Under the pieces are notes generated by a model. That model saw only the letters and a list, made by a program, of their open reading frames with translations, had not been told where the DNA came from and ran no database searches. Shown here one piece after another: positions 35,965-45,346 of a stretch of DNA of 64,000 nt (positions within the stretch are counted from its first letter, which is position 1; each line of letters starts with the position of its first letter). The stretch comes from Streptomyces silvae. GTDB lineage: Bacteria > Actinomycetota > Actinomycetes > Streptomycetales > Streptomycetaceae. Location of the stretch: contig NZ_JAERUC010000104.1 in assembly GCF_016745505.1 (NCBI RefSeq), positions 1-64,000 on the forward strand. The letters run 5' to 3'. The translations under genes and the position numbers were made by a program.

Positions 35965-36111
35965 GAAGAATTTCCCCCGTCGGTGCGTCGTCGGATCACT
36001 GGTGCGGCGGCTGTGCGCCCGTACGTCGATGGATCGCCGTGCCGGCAGCCCGGTAACGGCGGAGTGCGGGCCGTGTGTGCCACGGCCCGCACCCCACTCA
36101 CGGTCGTCCGG

Positions 36112-36477
36112 TCAGACGGCGAGCGCCTGGGCCCGGCGCTTCACCTCCGTACCGCGATTCTCGCTCAGGGCCTGCGCGGGGGTGCCGGGCAGGGTCGGGT
36201 CGGGGGTGAAGAGCCAGTCCAGCATCTCTTCGTCGTTGTAGCCGTCGTCCCTCAGGAGCGTCAGGGTCCCTGCGAGACCCTTGACCACCTTGTTGCCGTC
36301 GATGAAGGCGGCAGGCACCTGGAGCGTCCGGTTCTCACCACGGCGTACGGCGATGAGCTGGCCTTCCTTGACCAGCTGCCGTACACGCGTCACCTCGACA
36401 TCGAGCATTTCCGCGATGTCGGGAAGGTGGAGCCAGGCGGGGACGAGAGCATCGATCTTTACGTCAATCTCGGTCAC
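36112..36477 (-). CDS. Rv2175c-like winged-helix DNA-binding protein
   Basis: A 121-residue protein. A helix-turn-helix (LHLPDIAEMLDVEVTRVRQL) at about residues 17-36 and a winged part (AVRRGENRTLQVPAAFI) match the Rv2175c family. The C-terminal half includes the ERDDGYNDEEMLDWLF-type segment. The mycobacterial protein is a substrate of the adjacent Ser/Thr kinase PknL and loses DNA binding when phosphorylated. Here a PASTA kinase lies 4.3 kb away. The GTG at 36477 begins the conserved sequence. The frame continuing upstream is an antisense shadow of the oxidoreductase gene. Confidence 0.9.
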   Translation of the reverse strand: MTEIDVKIDALVPAWLHLPDIAEMLDVEVTRVRQLVKEGQLIAVRRGENRTLQVPAAFIDGNKVVKGLAGTLTLLRDDGYNDEEMLDWLFTPDPTLPGTPAQALSENRGTEVKRRAQALAV

Positions 36478-36539
36478 AAGGACAAGCGTGCCATCCCGGA
36501 CCGACAGTCGGTACCCGGGCCGACCGTACGAGGCCGTGG

Positions 36540-37778
36540 CTACCCCCGGAGCACCGTGGATTTCAGCGGTACGGAGGAGTCGGCGGCCCGCGCCGGATCG
36601 ATCCGCGCCCCCGCCTCGACGAGCTTGCGCCCCTGGGCCAGGTCCCGGGGCCGGCTCACGGCCAGCACCGCGACGAGCACTCCCTGCCGCAGCCAGCAGA
36701 CCGTCCAGGCCGGGTCCGCAGGGTCGCCCCGCCACAGCAGCGTGTCGGCGCCGGCGTGGTGTCCGGCGTACTGCACGAAGCGGCCGAACTGCTCGGACCA
36801 GAAGTAGGGCACCGGGTCGTACGTCACGGCCGCGCCGCCCGCGAGGGCTGCGGCGACCGTCCGGGGCCCCTGCAGGGCGTTGTCCCAGTGGTGGACCAGG
36901 AGCCGCTCGCCGTAGCGGGCGGACGGGAAGGAGGCACAGTCGCCGACGGCGTAGATGTCGGGCAGCGAGGTGCGCAGCGAGCTGTCCGCGGTGACCGAGC
37001 CGTCCGGGCCGAGCGCGATGCCCGAGCCGGCGAGCCACCGGGTGGCGGGCCGGGCGCCGATGCCGACGACCACGGCCCCGGCGGGGATCACACGGCCGTC
37101 GGCCAGGTGGACGGCGCCCTGTCCGACGCGCGCGACCCGGGCGCCGGTGAGGAGTTCGGCTCCGCTCTCGGCGTACCAGGCGGCCATCGGCTCGGCGACC
37201 TCGGCGGGCATCGTGCCCGCGAGGGGGCGGCCGGCGGCCTCCACGACGGTGACCGCGCAGCCGGCCGCGCGGGCGGCGGTGGCGAACTCCGCGCCGATCC
37301 AGCCCGCTCCGACGACGACCACGTCGTGCTGCCGCTCCAGGACGGGCCGCAGCCGTGCGGCGTCGTCGAGGGTGCGCAGCAGATGGACTCCGGGCACCCC
37401 CTCGGAACCGGGCAGTCCGACGGGCTCGGCGCCGGTGGCGAGGACCAGGACGTCGTAGGCGACGGGCCCTTCCGGGGTGTCCAGCTCGTGGTCCCCGGCG
37501 CGCAGGCCGCTCACGTCGAGGCCCAGGCGCAGGGTGATGTCCAGGGCCTCGAAGTCGACGTCGAAGGCGGAGCTCTCCGCCGTGCCGAGCAGGACCGCCT
37601 TGGAGAGCGGCGGCCTGTCGTACGGCTGGTGGGGTTCGGCGCCGATCAGGGTGACCGGGCCCGTGAAGCCCTGTTCGCGCAGGGCCACGGCCGTCTGCAC
37701 GCCGGCCATGCCCGCTCCGACGATCACGACGCCGTGCGGCCGGCCTCCGGCTGCCTGGTCCTGTGTCTGCTCGCTCAC
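36540..37778 (-). CDS. NAD(P)/FAD-dependent oxidoreductase, ferredoxin reductase type
   Basis: A 412-residue two-dinucleotide-domain flavoprotein. FAD motif VIVGAGMAGVQTAVALRE (17-34), NAD motif VVVGAGWIGAEFATAAR (about 152-168) and the second FAD motif DIYAVGDCAS (about 284) are intact, with the reductase C-terminal domain starting at PYFWSEQFG. The PYDRPPLSK segment is typical of ferredoxin/rubredoxin reductases. The redox partner is not encoded next to it. Start GTG at 37778; TAGGGT lies 6 bases upstream. Confidence 0.92.
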   Translation of the reverse strand: MSEQTQDQAAGGRPHGVVIVGAGMAGVQTAVALREQGFTGPVTLIGAEPHQPYDRPPLSKAVLLGTAESSAFDVDFEALDITLRLGLDVSGLRAGDHELDTPEGPVAYDVLVLATGAEPVGLPGSEGVPGVHLLRTLDDAARLRPVLERQHDVVVVGAGWIGAEFATAARAAGCAVTVVEAAGRPLAGTMPAEVAEPMAAWYAESGAELLTGARVARVGQGAVHLADGRVIPAGAVVVGIGARPATRWLAGSGIALGPDGSVTADSSLRTSLPDIYAVGDCASFPSARYGERLLVHHWDNALQGPRTVAAALAGGAAVTYDPVPYFWSEQFGRFVQYAGHHAGADTLLWRGDPADPAWTVCWLRQGVLVAVLAVSRPRDLAQGRKLVEAGARIDPARAADSSVPLKSTVLRG

Positions 37779-37784
37779 CTGTCC

Positions 37785-37790
37785 ACCCTA
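37785..37790 (-). promoter_or_regulatory. Candidate -10 for leaderless oxidoreductase mRNA
   Basis: On the minus strand TAGGGT ends 6 bases before the GTG at 37778, with no usable RBS. Confidence 0.45.
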
Positions 37791-37806
37791 ATCACCTGAC
37801 GCTCCG

Positions 37807-38148
37807 TCAGCTCTTGAGCTCCTCCACCACGCTCGTACCGCTGCCCTCCTGGGACTCCCACTCCCAGGTCTCGTCCAGGCGCACCCGCCCGTCCGGGAGG
37901 CCGGTGACGGTGGAGACGCAGTGGCCCGAGGAGGTCGTCCCGTCCTGCTTGAGCTGGACGTACCTGAAGTCGAGGGTGTCGCCCTCCCGGGTGCCGACGA
38001 GGTGTCCCCGGACGACGTCCCCGCCCGCGTACTCGGCCCATATCCGGCCGTCCCGCTCGTGGTACGTGAAACGGGTGCGGGTCCCGACCTGGCCGGGGGC
38101 CTGGTCGGCGACCGGCGAGAGGACGAGTCCGTCGAGCGAACGGGCCAC
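37807..38148 (-). CDS. Small conserved beta-rich protein of unknown function
   Basis: A 113-residue soluble protein with alternating beta-strand pattern and the sequence VGTREGDTLDFRYVQLKQDG and LDETWEWES. Database relatives are often named N-acetylglutamate synthase, but no GNAT acetyl-CoA motif or amino acid kinase motif is visible, so that name is not supported. The fold resembles a small lipocalin/DUF1579-like barrel, by eye only. GTG start at 38148 with AGGGAG upstream. Its upstream region abuts the TPP riboswitch, read in the other direction. Confidence 0.8.
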   Translation of the reverse strand: MARSLDGLVLSPVADQAPGQVGTRTRFTYHERDGRIWAEYAGGDVVRGHLVGTREGDTLDFRYVQLKQDGTTSSGHCVSTVTGLPDGRVRLDETWEWESQEGSGTSVVEELKS

Positions 38149-38203
38149 GGGTACCGCTCCCTTACTGGCTGTGCGGGGTGGGGTCTAGGCTGGTCACCGT
38201 AAG

Positions 38204-38299
38204 GCACTCGCGGGAGCCCGGGCGCACCGGGCTGAGAGGGAGGCTGACCGGCCTCCGACCGTACGAACCTGATCCGGGTCATGCCGGCGAAGGGAGGGG
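38204..38299 (+). ncRNA. TPP riboswitch (THI element)
   Basis: The conserved core is clear: GGGCTGAGAGGGAGGC near 38228, then CGTACGAACCTGATC near 38260, then GGGTCATGCCGGCGAAGGGA. Ends are approximate. It precedes thiO by about 10 bases, and AGGGAGGGG at its 3' edge is probably the ribosome binding site. Thiamine pyrophosphate binding would therefore block translation initiation of thiO and downstream genes. Confidence 0.95.
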
Positions 38300-38309
38300 C
38301 TGGACGCCC

Positions 38310-39541
38310 ATGCGCATCTCCTCGGACAGTTCCGACGTCCTGATCGTCGGAGGCGGCATCATCGGCCTGGTGACCGCCTGGCGGTCGGCCCAGCAGGGCC
38401 TTCGCACCACGCTGGCCGACCCCGAGCCGGGCGGCGGCGCCGCCCAGGTCGCGGCCGGGATGCTCGCGGCCGTCACCGAACTCCACTACGGCGAGCAGAC
38501 GCTGCTCGGCCTCAACGTGGCCTCCGCGGCACGCTATCCGGCGTTCGTGGCCGAGCTGGAGGAGGCGAGCGGGCAGGAGACCGGCTTCCGCGCCTGCGGC
38601 ACCCTCTCCGTCGCGCTGGACTCCGACGACCGGGCGCACCTGCGGGAGCTGCACGCCCTGCAACAGCGCTCCGGGCTGGAGTCCGAGTGGCTCACCGGCC
38701 GCGAGTGCCGCCGTCTGGAGCCGATGCTCGCCCCGGGTGTGCGCGGCGGGCTGCGGGTCGACGGCGACCACCAGGTGGACCCCAGGCGGCTGGCCTCGGC
38801 CCTGGTCACCGCGTGCGAGCGGGCGGGGGTGGTGTTCCGCCGCGCCTGGGCCGAGCGGCTCTCCGTCACCGGCGGCCGGGCGACGGGCGCGGTCCTGGCG
38901 GACGGCACGGAGCTCGCCGCCGGCCAGGTGGTGCTCGCCGGCGGCAGCCTCAGCGGCCGGCTCGCGGGCGTCCCCGAGGCGGTCGTGCCTCCCGTGCGCC
39001 CGGTCAAGGGGCAGGTGCTGCGGCTGACCGTGCCGCCCGCGTACGCCCCCTTCCTCAGCAGGACCGTGCGGGCCGTCGTGCGCGGCGCGCAGGTCTACCT
39101 GGTGCCGCGTGCCAACGGTGAGCTGGTGGTCGGCGCGACGACCGAGGAGCTCGGCTGGGACACCACGGTCACCGCGGGCGGGGTGTACGAGCTGCTGCGC
39201 GACGCCCATGAGCTGATGCCGGGCATCACGGAGCTGCCGCTGACCGAGACCCGGGCCGGTCTGCGGCCCGCCTCGCCGGACAACGCGCCGCTGCTGGGGC
39301 CCACGGCCCTGCCCGGCCTGCACCTCGCCACCGGGCACCACCGCAACGGGGTGCTGCTGACACCCGTCACCGGCGAGGTGATGGCCCATGTGCTGACCAC
39401 CGGCGAGCTGCCCGAGCTGGGCAGGCCCTTCGCGCCGGGCCGTTTCGCCGCCACCGCGTCCCCGGGGGCCGCACCGGCCTCCTCCCCCGACTCCCCCGAC
39501 TCCCCCGAACAGACCGCCCCCGCGCCGCAGGAGCAGCCCGT

Positions 39542-39545
<4 letters not shown>
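38310..39545 (+). CDS. thiO: Glycine oxidase ThiO
   Basis: A 411-residue FAD enzyme oxidising glycine to iminoglycine (dehydroglycine) for thiazole formation. FAD motif LIVGGGIIGLVTAWRS is near the N-terminus, with GQVLRL, GELVVGATTEE and the C-terminal GHHRNGVLLTPVTGE motif. The ATG at 38310 follows the riboswitch; a longer frame running through the riboswitch is rejected. The C-terminal 35 residues are Pro/Ser/Asp-rich. It overlaps thiS by 4 bases. Confidence 0.95.
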
Positions 39546-40610
<1,065 letters not shown>

Positions 40611-40747
40611 GATCCCGGTCCCGCCCGCCGGGAGCCCGTGCGCCGGCGGCGGTCCTCCCGTCACGGCATGTGCATGCGGCTGTCACGGCTCGGCACCGGA
40701 ACCGGCTCCGGGGGGCCGGGCCGATCCGCGGTGTCCGTGGCAGCTCG

Positions 40748-40753
40748 TAGACT
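40748..40753 (+). promoter_or_regulatory. Candidate -10 for leaderless kinase mRNA
   Basis: TAGACT ends 6 bases before the GTG at 40760 and no RBS is visible upstream of the kinase gene. Confidence 0.4.
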
Positions 40754-40759
40754 CGCCCC

Positions 40760-42679
40760 GTGGACACGACCCTCCAGGACCCCCTTGTCGGGCAGCTGCT
40801 CGACGGCCGCTATCGCATCGATGCGCGCATCGCCGTCGGCGGTATGGCCACGGTCTACCGGGCCGTGGACACCCGGCTCGACCGGGTGCTCGCGCTCAAG
40901 GTCATGCACCCGGCGCTGGCGACCGACGCCGCGTTCGTCGAGCGCTTCATCCGCGAGGCCAAGTCCGTCGCACGGCTGGCCCACCCCAACGTGGTGGCCG
41001 TCTTCGACCAGGGCGCCCAGGGCGCGTACGTCTACCTGGCGATGGAGTACGTCGCCGGGTGCACCCTGCGCGACATCCTGCGCGAGCGCGGGGCGCTCCA
41101 GCCGCGGGCCGCGCTGGACATCCTCGAACCGGTGCTGGCCGCCCTCGGCGCCGCCCACCGCGCGGGCTTCGTCCACCGCGACATGAAGCCGGAGAACGTC
41201 CTGATCGGGGACGACGGCCGGGTGAAGGTCGCCGACTTTGGTCTCGTACGCGCGGTGGGGACCGCCACGGACACCACCGGCTCGCTCCTGGGCACAGTCT
41301 CCTACCTCGCCCCGGAGCAGATCGAGCAGGGCACGGCCGACACCCGGTCCGACGTGTACGCCTGCGGTGTGGTGCTCTACGAGATGCTGACCGGTGGCAA
41401 GCCCCACGGCGGGGACACGGCCGCGCAGGTCATCTACCAGCACCTGAACGAGGACGTCCCCGCGCCGTCCGGTGCGGTGCCGGGCCTGGCCGCCGGGCTG
41501 GACGAGCTGGTGGCCGCCGCGACGGCCCGCAACCCCGACATCCGTCCGGAGGACGCGGTGGCCCTGCTCGCGCGGTCCCGCGAGATACGGGCGGGTCTCA
41601 CCGAGGAGCAGCTCGACGCGATGCCTCCGCAGGCCATCGCGGAGGAGCACGACGCCGCCGAGGACCGTACGAGCGTGATCCCCCGGGTGATCCCGCCCGG
41701 CCAGGGCACCGCGCACCACACCAGCCGGCTGGAGATGCCTCCGTCCGCGCCCCAGGGGCCCGGACGCGGACGGCGCCTGCTGTCCGGCCGGGGCCGGCGC
41801 GGGCCGCTCGCCGTGCTGATCGCCGTCCTGCTGGTGCTGGGGACCGGTGCGGGAGTCTGGTACATCAACTCGGGCCAGTTCACCCGGGTCCCCTCCCTCC
41901 TGGGCCAGACCCAGAGCGCCGCCGAGAAGCGGCTCGCGGACGAGGGGCTCGATCTGAAGGGCGTGGAGCGCGCCTACAGCGACACGGTGAAGCGCGGCAC
42001 GGTGATCAGCAGCGATCCTGGGTCCGGGGAGCGGATCCGGGGCAACGACGCGGTGAAGCTGGTGATCTCGCGCGGCCCGGAGATCGTGAAGGTCCCCGAC
42101 GTCGAGTCGCTCGCCCTCGCCGAGGCCCGGCGTGAGCTGAAGAAGACGGGGCTGGCGCCCGGCATGGTGACGCGGGAGTTCAGCGAGGAGATCGACCGGG
42201 GCAAGGTGATCCGTACGGATCCCCGGGCCGGCACCGAGCGCCACCCCGACTCGGCGGTCGCCCTGGTCGTCAGCAAGGGCAGCCCCGTCGACGTGCCCGA
42301 CCTCACCGGCCTCTCCGTCGAGGACGCCACGGACGTTCTGGACGAGGCGGGCCTGAAGGCGAAGGTGCTGCCCGACCGGGTCAACTCCCCGGAGGAGGCC
42401 GGCGAGATCGCCCGGCAGACGCCCGGAAGCGGCGCGGAGGCCGCCGAGGGCGACACCGTGGAGCTGACCGTCTCCAAGGGCCCGCGCATGCTCCCGGTCC
42501 CCGACGTCACGGGGAAGGACGTCGACGAGGCCCGGAGCACACTGGAGGAGGCGGGGTTCGAGGTCAAGGTCGACCGTCCGTTCCTCTCCTTCAGCGACAC
42601 GGTCAAGAGCCAGTCGGTGGAGGGCGGCGAGAAGGCCGCCGAAGGCTCCACGATCACCATCAGGACCAAGGGCCTGTAA
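40760..42679 (+). CDS. Membrane Ser/Thr protein kinase with four PASTA domains
   Basis: A 639-residue Hanks-type kinase. The catalytic Lys is K47 (ALKVMH), the catalytic Asp D141 (HRDMKPEN), and DFG is at 159-161, with an activation loop GSLLGTVSYLAPE. A juxtamembrane linker leads to one membrane helix at about 349-369. Outside are four PASTA repeats beginning near RVPSLLGQ, KVPDVESL, DVPDLTGL and PVPDVTGK, which bind muropeptides or lipid II. It resembles PknB in layout and PknL in genomic place. Likely substrates include cell division proteins and perhaps the Rv2175c-like protein. Confidence 0.95.
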   Translation: MDTTLQDPLVGQLLDGRYRIDARIAVGGMATVYRAVDTRLDRVLALKVMHPALATDAAFVERFIREAKSVARLAHPNVVAVFDQGAQGAYVYLAMEYVAGCTLRDILRERGALQPRAALDILEPVLAALGAAHRAGFVHRDMKPENVLIGDDGRVKVADFGLVRAVGTATDTTGSLLGTVSYLAPEQIEQGTADTRSDVYACGVVLYEMLTGGKPHGGDTAAQVIYQHLNEDVPAPSGAVPGLAAGLDELVAAATARNPDIRPEDAVALLARSREIRAGLTEEQLDAMPPQAIAEEHDAAEDRTSVIPRVIPPGQGTAHHTSRLEMPPSAPQGPGRGRRLLSGRGRRGPLAVLIAVLLVLGTGAGVWYINSGQFTRVPSLLGQTQSAAEKRLADEGLDLKGVERAYSDTVKRGTVISSDPGSGERIRGNDAVKLVISRGPEIVKVPDVESLALAEARRELKKTGLAPGMVTREFSEEIDRGKVIRTDPRAGTERHPDSAVALVVSKGSPVDVPDLTGLSVEDATDVLDEAGLKAKVLPDRVNSPEEAGEIARQTPGSGAEAAEGDTVELTVSKGPRMLPVPDVTGKDVDEARSTLEEAGFEVKVDRPFLSFSDTVKSQSVEGGEKAAEGSTITIRTKGL

Positions 42680-42712
42680 CAGCCCCGTAGACACCCCGAA
42701 GGCCGGCAGCAC

Positions 42713-43576
42713 ATGCGTAACCCCATCGGTGGCCACGTTCCCGTGGCCGGCGGACTCGCCAAGATCGGCCTCGGCTACGCCCGTGAGCTGGCGGCGGAGA
42801 CCGTGCAGGTCTTCGTCGCCAATCCGCGCGGCTGGGCGACACCGGCCGGGAACCCTGCGCAGGACGAGCTGTTCCGCTCGGAGTGCGCGGCCGGGGCGCT
42901 CCCGGCGTACGTCCATGCCCCGTACCTGATCAACTTCGGCTCGCACACCGAGGCCACGGTCGAGCGGTCGGTCCTCTCGCTGCGCCACTCGCTGCGCAGG
43001 GCGCGGGAGATCGGCGCCCTCGGCGTGGTGGTGCACACCGGCTCGGCGACCGGCGGGCGTCCGCGTGAGGTGGCCCTCGCCCAGGTGCGTACGCACATGC
43101 TTCCGCTGCTGGACGAGCTGACCCACGACGACGACCCGTTCCTGCTGCTGGAGTCGACCGCCGGGCAGGGCTCCTCGCTCTGCTCACGGACCTGGGACTT
43201 CGGCCCGTACTTCGAGGCCCTGGACTCCCACCCCAAGCTGGGGATCTGCCTGGACACCTGCCACATCTACGCGGCGGGCCACGACCTGACCGGTCCCGTC
43301 GGCATGCGGCAGACCCTGGACCTGCTGGTGGACACGGTCGGCGAGGGCCGGCTGAAGCTGATCCACGCCAACGACTCCAAGGACGTGGTGGGCGCCCACA
43401 AGGACCGGCACGAGAACATCGGCGCGGGCCACATAGGCGCCCAGCCGTTCCGTGAGCTGTTCTCGCACCCGGCGACCGAGGGAGTGCCGCTGATCATCGA
43501 GACGCCGGGCGGCAAGGAAGGCCACGCGGCGGACGTGGCGCGGCTGAAGGAGCTCAGGGGCACCGCAACCGGCTGA
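42713..43576 (+). CDS. Endonuclease IV-family AP endonuclease (Nfo-like)
   Basis: A 287-residue TIM barrel of AP endonuclease family 2. Metal-ligand segments are visible: VHTGSATGG, LLESTAGQGSS, CLDTCHIYAAGHD, HANDSKDVVGAHKDRHENIG and IIETPGG. Cutting abasic sites in DNA is the expected activity. It follows the kinase by 33 bases on the same strand and may be co-transcribed. ATG at 42713 gives the family N-terminus PIGGHVP. Confidence 0.93.
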   Translation: MRNPIGGHVPVAGGLAKIGLGYARELAAETVQVFVANPRGWATPAGNPAQDELFRSECAAGALPAYVHAPYLINFGSHTEATVERSVLSLRHSLRRAREIGALGVVVHTGSATGGRPREVALAQVRTHMLPLLDELTHDDDPFLLLESTAGQGSSLCSRTWDFGPYFEALDSHPKLGICLDTCHIYAAGHDLTGPVGMRQTLDLLVDTVGEGRLKLIHANDSKDVVGAHKDRHENIGAGHIGAQPFRELFSHPATEGVPLIIETPGGKEGHAADVARLKELRGTATG

Positions 43577-43601
43577 GACGGCGCGCCCTCGGGCGGACCG
43601 C

Positions 43602-44234
43602 TCAGAGCTCGGGGCCGTCCCCGGGCTCCTCCTGGTAGGAGTAGCGCTGCTCGCTCCACGGGTCACCGATGTTGTGGTAACCGCGCTCCTCCCAGAAACC
43701 GCGGCGGTCGGCCGACATGTATTCGATGCCGCGGACCCATTTGGGGCCCTTCCAGGCATACAGATGCGGGACGACCAGGCGCAGCGGAAATCCGTGTTCG
43801 GCGGTGAGCAGTTCGCCGTCCTTATGGGTGGCGAACAGGGTCCGGTCCGACATGAAGTCGGCGATCCGGAGGTTCGAGCTGAATCCGTATTCCGCCCAGA
43901 CCATCACATGGGTGACGTGGGGGGCGGGCGGTGCCAGTTCCACTACCTCGCGGGCCAGTACTCCGCCCCATTCGGCGCCGAGCATGCTGAATTTCGTCAC
44001 GCAGTGGAGATCCGCGACGACGGAGGAGAAGGGAAGTGCCGTGAATTCCTGGTGATTCCAGCAGTGCTTGTCGCCGTCGGCCGTCGCGCCGAAGACCCGG
44101 AACTCCCAGCGGTCCGGTTTGAACTTGGGCACCGGCCCGTAATGGGTGACCGGCCAGCCGCGCTGCAGCCGCTGTCCCGGTGGAAGCCCGGACTGCTCTG
44201 CTGTGCCGCGTTCCCGGCTTTCCGGCTGACCCAT
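43602..44234 (-). CDS. Sulfite oxidase-like molybdopterin oxidoreductase
   Basis: A 210-residue single-domain enzyme of the sulfite oxidase/MsrP fold. The Mo-ligating Cys is in ADLHCVTKFS. The WNHQEF, FPLRLVVPHLYAWKGPKWV and YHNIGDPW segments match the SuOx-like small oxidoreductases. No signal peptide is present, so it is probably cytoplasmic. The ATG at 44234 is the first in frame, but its RBS is too close, so the start is not certain. It is convergent with the endonuclease and divergent from bacterioferritin. Confidence 0.88.
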   Translation of the reverse strand: MGQPESRERGTAEQSGLPPGQRLQRGWPVTHYGPVPKFKPDRWEFRVFGATADGDKHCWNHQEFTALPFSSVVADLHCVTKFSMLGAEWGGVLAREVVELAPPAPHVTHVMVWAEYGFSSNLRIADFMSDRTLFATHKDGELLTAEHGFPLRLVVPHLYAWKGPKWVRGIEYMSADRRGFWEERGYHNIGDPWSEQRYSYQEEPGDGPEL

Positions 44235-44261
44235 GCCTCCATGGTGACAGACAGCCAGGGG

Positions 44262-44273
44262 TGGTCATGACCA
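44262..44273. promoter_or_regulatory. Perfect 12-bp palindrome between oxidoreductase and bfr
   Basis: TGGTCATGACCA lies in the 155-base divergent region, 28 bases before the oxidoreductase start and 117 bases before bfr. It could be an operator. No iron-box consensus is seen here. Confidence 0.35.
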
Positions 44274-44389
44274 GGGGAGAGTCGATTCGGGCAACTCATA
44301 CTAAGCGTGCACTTACTGGACGACCACTTGGTGCGATGCGAGGATGCGCGCACACGTGCCTGGTTCACCGGTTGGAAGGAGCCTCTGCG

Positions 44390-44869
44390 ATGCAGGGCGA
44401 CCCCGAGGTCCTCGAGTTCCTCAACGAACAGTTGACCGCCGAATTGACTGCTATCAATCAGTACTTCCTGCACGCGAAGATGCAGGAGAACTTCGGCTGG
44501 ACGAAGCTCGCCAAGTACACCCGCGCGGAATCGTTCGACGAGATGAAGCACGCGGAGATCCTCACGGACCGGATCCTGTTCCTGGACGGGCTGCCCAACT
44601 ATCAGCGGCTCTTCCATGTGCGGGTCGGCCAGACGGTCACCGAGATGTTCCAGGCCGACCGCCAGGTCGAGGTGGAGGCGATCGACCGTCTCAGGCGGGG
44701 TATCGAGGTGATGCGCGGCAAGGGGGACATCACCTCGGCGAACATCTTCGAGTCCATCCTCGAGGACGAGGAGCACCACATCGACTACCTCGACACCCAG
44801 CTGGATCTGATCGAGAAGCTCGGCGAGCCGCTCTACATCGCCCAGGTGATCGAGCAGCCGGACAGCTGA
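44390..44869 (+). CDS. bfr: Bacterioferritin
   Basis: A 159-residue four-helix iron-storage protein that assembles as a 24-mer with haem between subunits. Ferroxidase ligands fit ELTAINQYF, YTRAESFDEMKHAE (which includes the haem-ligating Met) and ILEDEEHHIDYL. The length is typical. GGAAGGAG precedes the ATG. Its 2Fe-2S partner is encoded 45 bases downstream on the opposite strand. Confidence 0.97.
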   Translation: MQGDPEVLEFLNEQLTAELTAINQYFLHAKMQENFGWTKLAKYTRAESFDEMKHAEILTDRILFLDGLPNYQRLFHVRVGQTVTEMFQADRQVEVEAIDRLRRGIEVMRGKGDITSANIFESILEDEEHHIDYLDTQLDLIEKLGEPLYIAQVIEQPDS

Positions 44870-44914
44870 TCCGCCGGCGGCCCCGGCAGGGCCCCTCAGC
44901 CCCGGGCGGAATGC

Positions 44915-45184
44915 TCAGGCGGCGTCGGAGAGCCCGGCACCGGGCGTGCCGCCGAGCGTGACGGGTGCACCGGCCGGGGCGCCCGCCGGCGCCGTACGTC
45001 CCTCGACGAGGTCACGGCGCGGGCATTCGCCCCGGCCGAGCAGCGCCTGGATCCTGCGGACGCAGCCGCCGCAGTCGGTGCCCGCCTTGCAGGCGGAGGC
45101 GATCTGGCGGGGCGTGCACGCTCCGCCGTCCGCATGCCTCCTGACCTGGTCCTCCGTGATGCCGAAGCAGGAGCAGACGTACAT
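44915..45184 (-). CDS. bfd: Bacterioferritin-associated ferredoxin (2Fe-2S)
   Basis: An 89-residue BFD-like 2Fe-2S protein that releases iron from bacterioferritin by electron transfer. Cluster cysteines fit C-x-C near the start (MYVCSCFGIT) and CKAGTDCGGC at about 35. The rest is a Pro/Ala/Gly-rich tail not seen in short Bfd. The ATG at 45184 is preferred over a GTG three codons upstream because GGGAGG is best spaced to it. An iron box lies 48 bases upstream. The gene is convergent with bfr. Confidence 0.93.
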   Translation of the reverse strand: MYVCSCFGITEDQVRRHADGGACTPRQIASACKAGTDCGGCVRRIQALLGRGECPRRDLVEGRTAPAGAPAGAPVTLGGTPGAGLSDAA

Positions 45185-45231
45185 GCGGTTCACCTCCCGA
45201 CGGGTTCGATCGCTGCGCCGTACCGAACTCT

Positions 45232-45250
45232 TTCGGTGAGGCTAACCTAA
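45232..45250 (-). promoter_or_regulatory. DmdR1/IdeR iron box upstream of bfd
   Basis: On the minus strand the 19-mer TTAGGTTAGCCTCACCGAA matches the iron-box consensus TTAGGTTAGGCTCACCTAA at 17 of 19 positions. It lies 48 bases before the bfd start, as expected for iron-dependent repression. Confidence 0.85.
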
Positions 45251-45292
45251 CCTTACCCGCGAGCCCCTGGCCACAAAAGCCCCGGTACGCCT

Positions 45293-45325
45293 GTGGGGCA
45301 CGGATCACATCGATCCGTGCCCCAC
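45293..45325 (-). terminator. Terminator after DAHP synthase gene
   Basis: Perfect 14-bp arms (45293-45306, 45312-45325) enclose a 5-base loop. It starts 22 bases past the DAHP synthase stop and precedes the bfd promoter region. Confidence 0.88.
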
Positions 45326-45346
45326 GTGCGTCACCAGGGAAGATCC

